This document shows positions 45,590 through 55,800 of a stretch of 64,000 nt of DNA, in pieces. A model generated the notes under the pieces. That model saw only the letters and a list, made by a program, of their open reading frames with translations. It ran no database searches and was not told where the DNA came from. The stretch is from the NCBI GenBank assembly GCA_033961575.1, contig CM066741.1, positions 3,105,715 through 3,169,714 of the forward strand, given 5' to 3'. The position numbers and the translations under genes are program-made. The stretch comes from Aselliscus stoliczkanus. Lineage: Eukaryota; Chordata; Mammalia; Chiroptera; Hipposideridae. Within the stretch, counting starts at the first letter, position 1. Each line of letters begins with the position of its first letter.

Positions 45590-46095
45590 CTCCCTACAGC
45601 TGCTGAAGTGAGCTTTAAAAAGCCATAGCCACGAAGTCACCTCACACCACCTGCTTTCACCCTCTGAAGGCGCCTTGATTGCTTTTACAATAAAACCCAG
45701 TCTGCTTACCAGGTCTTCAGGGTCCGGAAAGTTCCCCAGAGCTCGTCTCCTTCTCCCGCCCATTTTCCAGGCTCCAGCCGGTTCCTGAAACGAGTCCAAC
45801 GCCTCTCTCTCCATGGCTGTTTCTTCTCCTTAAATGAACACAGAATACCCCCTCCGCCAGACCTTCAGGCCACTGGGTCCTTTTCAACCTTCAAATCTCA
45901 GCTCAAATGTCACCGCCTCAAAGAGGCCTTCCTAGAGACCAGCATGTGAAAGCCTCTTATTGCTTGGTGGTCCCCGAGCCTGCTGCCTGCTTCCCACCCT
46001 GGCGTGGAGGCCCCAGGGGAGCAGACATGGTCTCCCCGCCGCACTCCCCACGCCCAGAACGCCGGTTGGACACAGTAGGTGCTCAGTGAGTCTGG
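45590..46095 (+). repeat. LINE-2 3' fragment
   Basis: Includes TTTACAATAAAACCCAGTCT, CTCAGCTCAAATGTCACCGC, AGAGGCCTTCCTAGAGACC and ACACAGTAGGTGCTCAGTGA, in L2 3' order. Confidence 0.6.
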
Positions 46096-49000
46096 AACGC
46101 TGGGTCAAATGGAATTCCCCATCAGGCAGCCCCCTGGCTCGGAGCACAGGATTCCCCAGTCACCCCAAAAGGGAGAGGTGCTGGCCGCATTGTCCCAGGC
46201 CCAAATTAGATTCTGCGCTCATTTCCTATGATCGCCCTGACAAAGTACCACCAATTTAGCTGCTCGAAACAACGCCCATTTAGCCTCGTACAGCCCCGGG
46301 GCCAGAACTCAGACATGGCTTCCACTGGGAACCGTCAAGGGCGTCACAGAATCTCTCGGCTGGCCTCTCCAGCTTCTGGGGGCCGCCAGCACTCCTCGGC
46401 TCATGGGTCCTTCCTTGAATCACTGACCTCTCGTTCCCGCCCTCACACCCTTCCTCGGACCCCAAGTCCTCCCCACCCCGCCATAAGCGCCGCTGCGAGT
46501 GCATCAGGCCTGCCCACAGAACCTCTCCGTTTCAAGATGCTGAGCATCCCGCCTGCCAAATCCCTTTTGCCGTGTAACCTTTGCAGGTTCTGGGGAGTCG
46601 GACATGGGCATAGGCGGGGGTCATGACTCAGCTGACCACAGCCTCACACTGCTCGTTGGTGACATTCATTTCAGCCAGCTCATAATAATAGCCCTTCTCT
46701 TGGGAAAAGCAGGAACCCAGGTCTCCACAAACCCCCTCGGCCTCTCACTCTCCCCCTTTTAGGAAGGCAAAGGCTGTGTGTGCTGTGTCAGGCCTGCGGG
46801 GTCACCTCCCAGGCCTCCCCTGCTCCAACACGGCACAGGGAACAGCCTGGAGGCCCCGCAACTCACCTGACGCAGATTGCCCATGGGGCCGGGTGTTAGT
46901 ATTCAGGACATGGTGTCTGCTCACCTGGGTCAGCCTCATGCCGACGGCTTCTGGTGGAAGGAGGGGTCCCTCCCGGGGGCCGCTAAGACCGAATCACGGG
47001 GAACAGAGCCCCTGACTGGCCACTAGCCAAAGACCGTGTTTGCCACCTACAGGTCTCCCGGGTGTAACGGGGACACCGGGCCCGATGGTTCCCGCCACTA
47101 ACAGACAATGAAAAAGGTCCTGGAAAAGTAAATGCAGGGGGTCACTGCTCAGCCCAAGTTTACACACATTTGATTTTTCTCAAGTGATTGACTCTTAGGT
47201 TGGATGGCTGTCTCCATGGGACTCGGTCAAGAGCCACGAGGCAGAGTCCAGGCTCTGTCATTTTCTGCCCCTGAGACTGTCCCTCAGCAAAGGACCACTG
47301 GCATTGAATTCCAAGGACAGAATCGTTACTACGTGTCTTTCCTCACGTCATCTCCTTTCACCATCTTAACCACTCGAGGAGGTGGGTATTCTCATTGTGC
47401 CAACCATGAAAGTGACCCCAAGAAGGTTAAGGAAGGAGCCCCCTGGCAGACAAGAAATAGCTGATGGATTCAGATGGACAGACGGACTCCGAAGTCCATT
47501 CAATCACAAAGTCCTCCACCCTCCAGGGACCTTCCCTCAGGGGGAACTCGGGTTTATTTTATAGAGTGGACCTGGTCTCATGATGTCTGAATTGTACTTT
47601 CTGCCTCTCCGGCCTGCTCACATCTGGACCCAGGGCGGCTGGCTGAGCCCATGGGGATGGGGATGCCTGAGAGGGGCCCACCTCCAGGACAGGGGACCCG
47701 AGTGGTCCCAGTGGGGGCGACGAACACCCCTCTTCTCCTGGCGCAGCCTGGCTTCAGATACTGGCCTCTGCCTGTCTCCTTGGGTCCACCTTGTCCTTGT
47801 CAACGCCCAAGAAAAATGCCCAGTCCCTTGGCACTGCTTTCCCAGTTAATTTCTAACTAAGGAATTTCTGGATGCTAACAGGTGCAAAGCAGTGGCCTTG
47901 TATTTGTGGGCACAAGTGTGACCCCCAGTGTCAATCACTTGGGGTCTTTACCTATTAGGAAAAAAAACCCACCTCACAGCTTAGGAAAGGAAAACAGTGC
48001 CAAAAGGGCAAAATATTCCACCCCCAAGAAAAAAAAAAATCTCAAGAAACAGCCAGAGAATAAAAGGAGGAGAGAGTGCCAGGCAGGGGCACACACTTGG
48101 AAACGGATTAATTCTACTTCTCTGGCTTCAGGTAAGCCTACCTGAAGGTAAGGTCTCTTCTCCCAGCCGCTTCTCTGTCCCCCAGTCTTCTGCTGGTCCC
48201 CATTCTGTGTGAGGAAAGGGGACAGGAAATTACGAGGCTGGACTCTTGGGTCAGACCCGACTGAATCATTACTCCGCTGACTTGTGGCTTCATGATTCTT
48301 GGTAAGTGAGTCTCCCTCTCTTTGGTCCTATTAACAATAGCCACTATTTTTTCATGCATTCAACAAATATTAATGAAGCGCCTACTATGTACCAGGCCCT
48401 GGGGATGCAGCAGTGAACAAGAGCGTTTGCGATGTGCCAGGCCCTGCTTTGCGTATATCACTGTAGTTAATCCCCATGACAACGATATGCAGTCGGTGAC
48501 TACCCACCAAGTGGTTTTCAAACTACAGGTCAAACCATTCAGCGGGTCATGAAATCATGTGTGGATTATATCTAAAACGTCCTTTTAATTAAATACAAGA
48601 GAATTCGGCAGCCAGCAACACACACAGTAGTGATAAGAATTGTTTTATAAAACTTTCGTGTGCGTGTGTCTGAGCAAATGCAAACGCGCGCGCGCACACA
48701 CACACAAACACAAGCAACGGCACTGGGTCACAGGATAAAACATTCTCCCTCTAGCAGATCAGAGTCACAAAAGCTTGGAAAAACCTGTTCTAGAACACAC
48801 ATCTTTTGGGAGACTTCTTCAGACTCAGCCTGGCACGCCACATGCGCTTGATTTGTGAAAGCAGTGGTCCCTGTTTCATAGATGAAGAAACCACGTCTAG
48901 CGAATTGAAATACCTTGCCCGATGTCACAGTTAGTGACTGGGAAAACGGGGGTGTGAGTCCTGGGGGCAGTTCCAAGTCGCACACATAACCACCATGCTG

Positions 49001-49723
49001 CCCACATTTGCTTCTGTAAAAATTGGAGTGTTGGTGGTACCCAACTAGGATTATTTTAGCCTTTGGGCTGAATAATAAGTGACCCCTCTGGAAACATTCA
49101 CATGCATGGTGAAAGTTAATCACCTCTCAGATTACATATCTCCAGCCACTTCTTTACAATACATGAGTTACATGAAGTCAGGGACCTTGTCTGTCCTGGT
49201 CATGGTTTTTCTTGGAGTGTAGTTTCCTGTTTGGCACATAGTAGCAACTCAATAGATGTTTGTTGAGTGAATAACGGATCTGGGTATGTCGAAAGTTTCC
49301 AGGAGTTGGCTGTTGAAACCGGAAGCTGCCTCCCGTAAGGTAGTGAGTTTGGGACCCCACCTCATCTTGCTGTTTCCTGAGGCACATAAGACTTGGTTCT
49401 TTTAAATGCACAGTTACACAGTTACCGGGAGCAGGGGAAGCCGAGGCTGGGATGTGGGTGGGAGTAAGGGTGGGGTCACAGCGGGGACATCCCACCAAAG
49501 CCAGGACGGCGGCACTGCACACTTTTGTAGTTCAGACATGAGCGTCTCCCAGAGCTGTGCAGAGCAGATTAACAGGCGCCTGGCTCTGCGGAGCGAGGGT
49601 GGGGCGCTTAACCCGCCTATCTCTGTTCACAGGACTTCGGGCATCAAGGTAGGGAAGCCCGAGGGCCAGCTTGCCCTCGCCTTTGGGCGGGTCTGCCCCA
49701 AACCAGTAGCTGTGAAGAGCAGG

Positions 49724-49820
49724 ATGGGACGGCTTTTCACTCTGACCTCAGTGCTGATGGTAGCAGTGGTGGTGACCCCCTGGGTCATCACAGCTGCAGC
49801 CGCTGACACCTTGGAAGCAA
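49724..49820 (+). CDS. UMOD: UMOD coding exon 1 (signal peptide)
   Basis: Codes for [17 protein letters not shown], then ADTLEA plus one base, a typical secretion signal. The exon probably begins at 49633, after TTCACAG, with untranslated sequence before this ATG. The donor is GCAA|GTAAGT and is followed within about 10 bases by a long GT-repeat tract. A noncoding first exon and the promoter were not identified. Confidence 0.93.
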
Positions 49821-49832
49821 GTAAGTGGTGGT

Positions 49833-49870
<38 letters not shown>

Positions 49871-52800
49871 TGCGTGCGCGCGTGCATGTGTGTGTGTGCA
49901 TGTATGTGCACGTGTATGTGTGCATGTGTCTGTGTGTGCATATGTGTGTGTGCATGTATGTGCACGTGTGCACGCGCATGTGTCTCTGTGTGTGTGCATA
50001 TATATGTGTGTGCATGTATGTGCGTGTGTGTGTGCACGCACATGTGTCTCTGTGTGTGTGTGCATATATATGTGTGTGCCTGTGTATGTGTGTGTAGGGG
50101 GCAATGCCACCCTTCGCAGGGGCCGTTTCCATCCCTCTTTGGTCATGCCTGGGATCTGCACAGCCTTTATGCTAAGTCCGTTTTACACTTGAATGTACAC
50201 AGAACTCACCCAGGAATAGTGAGGGCTGAGACTGCACATCTGACCAGCTCCCAGGTGATGCTGGCGCTGTGGTCCCTGGACCACACACAGCGGGGCAGAG
50301 GCCAGCCACCACCAAGGCCCTGGGCACTTTCCTGGCCGGCCAGGAACACACTCACCACACAGGAGATGTAAACACGCCCGGGGGCTCTCAGACTTAGGAG
50401 GTCATTCCATCGGGCGGGTGGCCCTCACTCAGCTCTCAGCTTCTCCCTGGGGAAGGGAGCCGGCGCCTCTCGGAGCTGGAGGCACAGTAGTTGCTGCTGC
50501 GGGGTGGTGACAGAGCCCCGGCTCCGCGGTCCTGCGAACTGGCTTTGCGTCCTGGCGCTGCTGCTTACCAGCAAGTGGCTTAAACCTCTGAACCTCAGTG
50601 TCCTCGTCTTTAAAACAAGGGTCAATGCAAAAGTGGTCTTCTAGGACCAGTGGGGAGGATTCAAGGTACATGGATCGAAAGCGCCTACCCCAGGGCCTGG
50701 CATACAGCACCTGCTTAACCAACAACAGCTCGTATTTACTATAACTGTCAGGGGCGCACACACAGCGTGTGGACCCCACAGCCGCGTGGGGGAGTTTTCA
50801 GAGAGGACACCACACGGAGCAGAGTGTTATGAAAGGTTTACCAGGAAGAGAAGGAAATGGGGACAAAAAGCATAAAACATGCAAAGGTGGGCGAGAGGTC
50901 GGCAGGGCCACGGAAATCCTGGAGAGGTGTCCAGACCTCTGCGTCTTTCCTGTGGATGCCGGGAGGTGGTATTTTAAGCCTCAGCTTGAAGGATGCACCT
51001 GAGACACAAGAATGAATGGGGGAAGAGCAGGCGTCATCGGGGAGTTGTGTTTGTTTGGGAGGGTGGCAGCACACAGGGACCTTATGGGACACGGAGGTAT
51101 CTCTGGGTGACTTGTGGCCCAGCTGCCCCACTCTGAGGCTAGGCTCTTCTGTCTGCAGGAAGTTGCTCTGAATGTCACAGCAACGCCACTTGCATGGAGG
51201 AAGGGGCTGTCACGACCTGCTCCTGCCGTGAGGGCTTTACTGGTGACGGCCTCGTGTGCGTGGACCTGGACGAATGCGCCCACCCGGAGGCCCACAGCTG
51301 CTCGGGGAACAGCAGTTGCATGAACATACCGGGCTCCTATGTGTGCACATGCGCCCAGGGCTTCCACCTGACGCCGGAGCTTGGCTGCACCGACGTGGAC
51401 GAGTGCGCGGACCCGGAGCTCAGCGGCTGTCATCCCCTGGCCTCTTGCATCAATGGCCACGGCAACTACTCGTGTGTGTGCCCCGCGGGCTACTGGGGGG
51501 ATGGGCGGCTCTGCCAGTGCTCCCCGGGCTCCTGCGGGCCGGGGCTGGACTGCGTGCCCCAGGGCGAGGCACTCGTGTGCGCAGACCCGTGCCAGGTGCA
51601 CAGCACCCTGGACCAGTACTGGCGCAGCTCCCAGCACGCGATGGGCTACACGTGCGACTTGAACCTGCACGGCTGGTACCGCTTCGTGGGGAGTGGCGGC
51701 ACGCGCATGGCCGAGACCTGCGTGCCCACCCTGCGCTGCAACACGGCCGCACCCATGTGGCTCAACGGCACACACCCGTCCAGCGACGAAGGCATCGCGA
51801 ACCGCACGGCCTGCGCGCACTGGAACGGCGACTGCTGCCTGTGGGAGGCAACCGTGCAGGTGAAGGCCTGTGCTGGCGGCTACTACGTTTACCACCTGAC
51901 ACCGCCTCCCGAATGCCACCTGGCGTACTGCACAGGTGAGCAGGCGCCTCCCCCCAACCCCGATGGGCACCGTGGGCAGCTGGGGCGCACCTGAGCTGAC
52001 TGGCGGTGGTCCTGCAGACGCCAGCTCCGTGGACGGGACGTGCGAGGAGTGCGGTGTAGAGGAGGACTGCATATCAGAGACCGGCAGGTGGCGCTGCGAG
52101 TGCAAACAGAGCTCCGAGGGCTCCAGATCCGGTGAGGCCAGTGGGGACCAGGCAGGTGGAGAAATGTCAGCCGCATTCCTGTGGCTGGGGACAGCAACAT
52201 GCAGTAAAGCCAGCAAGAAGTTGACCCCAAACTCCCAGGGTCGGGGGCCTCCTCAGCCTTCTTTCTGAGTCCCCGGCACCACAGTGGATGCACAGGGGGG
52301 TGCCACCTGTTGCCCAAAGGCTCCCAAGAACACAGGGCTGGTGAGCCGTGTGCTGTTTCCCACTGGTCAGCTGAGGACCACAGAAGGCCCCTGGGCAGCT
52401 CTAAGCCTCAGTTTCCCCGAATGTACGGCGATGGAAGCCAGCTGATACGTCCCAACCCTCAGTCATGATTTTAGTCACATCTACGTGCCAGTTTACTGTA
52501 CCCACGTACTAGCTATACTGTGGTTTTTGTTATCAACCTGGCTTTCTTCAAATGGATTGCATCTTCTTGTAAGTAAGCCTGGGACATTGATGGTCACTAC
52601 ATCGATCTACGGCAAGTAACCCTTACTTTAGACAGAAAGTCACAGTATAAATAAATGCAAGGAAAGTTATTAAATTCCAGCAGCTGTGTAATACTTCCAC
52701 AAAAAGGAGTTAAAAGCAACCCAGCCCAACGCCACTGCACGCTCCAAACACTTAGCCTGAGATCTGAGCTTTTATTGTTTTACGGGGGATTAACACTGAA

Positions 52801-55800
52801 AGCATTAGCAGCCGGTAAGGACTGTCTCCTTGGTATAGAAAGGATGGAAAGAAATTGCAATTAACCTAGGAGCTTTTTTTTTTTTTTTTAAACTGGGATT
52901 CAATGTTTCTCAATGGTGGCACAGTGATGGTCCCCAAATAATCCTATGTTTTGTATGCACCCCATACTCCAGGTAACATAGGGGCTAATGGTTGACCCCT
53001 CGGGTCCATCCAGTGAGGCTCAGAAGCCACGCTTGTGTCTCCGTCACTCCGAAGGGGAGACCACAGGGAGACCAGAGCGGGGCTGCTCTGAGCTGGGCTC
53101 TGGGGACGTGCTGGATGCCTGAATGGGGGCCACACGTCTCCAATCCCACCTTCCCTGTCCGTTTCAGACCGCTCCCCGCTGGATTACAGGTTGCTGTGTG
53201 GGGCCAGTGACATCAAAGTATCCCTAAGCAGGTGCCAGCTGAAGAGGCTGAAATTTGAGAAGATCTTCATGTACCTGCGTGACAGCGAGTGTTCAGGCTT
53301 CACCGAGAGGGGCGACCGGATCTGGATGTCTGTGGTGACCCCGGCCAGAGATGGCCCCTGCGGCACAGTGATGACAGTACGTGCTGGCCAGTGTGCGACA
53401 GGGTGAGGCACCACCTAGCCGAGGCCCCAGCTCTGCCACTTACTAGTTGTATGAGCTTCAATGAGTTATTTATTTAGCCGGGCGGTGCCTCCGTTTCCTC
53501 AACTGTCCAATGGAACAGCAATCGCACCTCCTTCGTACGGTTGTCAAGAGGGTTAAACGAGTTAACGCCTGTGGAGTGAGTGGGGCCGTGCCTGGCACCT
53601 AGGAAGTGCTCCGTGAAAGTTAGCTTCCGATAAAGCTGATAGTTTCCCATTTGACAGATGGGAAGAGCAGGGCCCAGACAAGGTCATGGTTGTTCTAGGC
53701 CCGTCGGCCTCATGCTGAGTTCAGAAGCAGGCCCCGGGAGGTGGGTGTGCGTCATCAGCGGTGGCAGAGCCTGGGCCTTACCTACAGAAGCGCCCGGAAA
53801 AGGGACCCAGAGTTCAGCGTGTAAGCGGAGTGGGGCTTCCTCCCACTCACTCTCCCCCACACCCCCAAAGGACAGAAGGCAAAGCAAGGAAGAAGAAATG
53901 AACTAATTTGCTTACGCTCCGCCATTAATGATGACCCGACATCATTACTATCTGGCAGAACCGCGGCGTGAGAGAGGAGCCCAGGCTCATAGGTCCCGCG
54001 AGCTGTGGACGCGTTATTGAGTCACTTGGTTTCTGTGAGCCTGTCTCATCACGGGGCAGGGAGCTGGTGGCCCTCCCTCTTAGGGTCGGGGACGCAGGAC
54101 GCGCGTTTCACTCAGGGCCTCGCCCGTGACGCGTGCTCCTAGAAGGTCGCTGTTGTCACTTTTATTGTTTTTTTTTTTTGAGGGCAGTGTCACTGGCCCT
54201 CATATGTGGGATCCGAACCGGGGCTGCTGGCGTCCCGAGCCAGCGCTTAACCACCGCGCCACTCGGCCGGCCCTGTTGTCATTTTTGATCGAGGACGCTG
54301 GGAGGGCAGCTCTCAAGTAAAGAGAACACCCCTTTGGATCTGAGCCCTTCCCAGCTTCTCATGCCCTCTCTTCCCTCTCCCCCCCAACACAGAAGAATGA
54401 AACGCATGCCACCTACAGCAACGTCCTCTACCTGGCAAGGGACATCATCGTCCGTGACATCGACACCCACATCAACTTTGACTGCTCCTACCCGCTGGAT
54501 ATGAAAGTCAGCCTGCAGACCTCCCTGCAGCCCATGGTCAGGTGCGGCCAGAGAGGCGCCCCAGTGCCCCTGGTCGGCTCTATCCCTCAATCCCTTAACC
54601 ACCAGGCCCTCAGCTTCCCTGGCAACTGCCTCCTATCAGGAGCTGGATGCGGGGACTCGGAGGATCCCAGCCAGGAAGTCTGGCGCCCAGATTCAAATCC
54701 AGGCTCTGTCGTATCCTAAGCAGATGGCTGTGGGAAGCTGCCAGCCCCGCTCTGGCGTCTTCTCATCTGTGAAATGGGTTTAGCGATGCTGTACTGCCTT
54801 TCTTAGAAGCACAGTGCTCTGCAGATGGGACTCGAATGTCAGGCTCACTGGCTTATCAGAAGGGCGGGACGGTCGGACCGGAGGAAAGACGGGAGGACTC
54901 TTAGTCCCGAGCTGCTATGGCATTTTGGGCAAATCCTAGCCCATATTTGGATTTCAGTTTCCTTCTCTGTAAGTAGAAGGAGTTTGATTAGAGAGGGATT
55001 CACAAATTATGCTTCTTGGAGTGTGAGGGCTTTAGGGAGGTCCCTTGGGGGTGCCTGTGGAAGTTCCACCATATTGAGTGCCACGTGAGGTTTTCGTGTT
55101 TAAAAATATTAAAGGATTTGGCCGCTCAATACAACAGAAAATCTCTGAATAGAATGAATTACAGGCTAACCAGCTGACTACACATGAGACATTGTGCTCA
55201 ACGCACAATAGAACATCCCCTTGAAATCTTAGAGCACCTGGGAGGTGCGGGTATGATTATTATTCCCATCATACAGGTATGGAAACTGAGGATCAAGAAG
55301 GTTGATGAACTTGCCCCCAGTTATAGACTCTAGTCAGTGGCAGAGTTGGGGTTCGAACCCAGGGCGCCGGGCCCAGAGCCCCCACTTTGAAACTTGCTCA
55401 TGGTTGTGTATTCTCTGGGCCAACCAGACTTAGGGAAGGGCGCTGGGCAATGATGAGGGTGCATGGCTGACTCAGGGGAAGAAGCCTGCCTCTGGTTGCA
55501 GCATCACCTGGGCAGGTAGCGCCCTGGCGCCAGTGTGGCCACGTCCCCGACCTGGTAGGCCCCTGAGTGCAACTCTCTCTCTGGTTTGAGCTGGACATCT
55601 TGGCCCCCTGTCCAACCCTGAGTCCAAACCGAAAAGCCAGCATCACCTGGCAAATGGGCTCCCCATCAGTGAGCATTTCTCATGCACCTTTGCTCTTGGA
55701 GCCTTTGTGGTGTCATCCTGTGATGTCTATGGGATGACTGCTGTCACCGGGGTTAAAAATCAGCCCTTTCACACCTCCCAATCTTCCGGTGTACTGACCC

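Larger units (their letters stand above)
44849..49632. other. PDILT-UMOD intergenic region
   Basis: About 4.8 kb. It contains the PDILT 3' UTR, a MIR-like antisense stretch (about 45100-45260), an L2 fragment (about 45590-46095), an unclassified ancient repeat (about 46220-46600), an L2/MIR-class stretch (about 48350-48480) and a CA tract (about 48684-48712). The UMOD promoter and noncoding exon should be here or just after, but no TATA or initiator could be assigned. Confidence 0.5.

Noticed and set aside
49105..49125. HNF1-like GTTAAT half-site upstream of UMOD
   Set aside because: Only half of the palindromic HNF1 motif is present (GTTAATCACC), and 600 bases from the signal exon; too weak to call.
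49830..50096. CRISPR-like periodic repeats
   Set aside because: The periodicity is a GT-type microsatellite in a mammalian intron, with no spacer structure.
49406..50371. Open frame of 321 codons on the plus strand spanning UMOD exon 1 and the GT repeat
   Set aside because: More than a third is Cys-Val repeats translated from the GT tract. It crosses a strong splice donor and is out of frame with the signal peptide.
51256..51939. Open frame of 227 codons overlapping UMOD exon 2 in another frame
   Set aside because: A frame shadow of the conserved EGF/D8C coding sequence with no recognisable features.
50981..52216. Open frame of 411 codons on the minus strand across UMOD exon 2
   Set aside because: It is the antisense shadow of a GC-rich, cysteine-rich exon; no domain, splice or start evidence supports it, and the composition (His/Ala/Val/Arg-rich) is typical of such shadows.
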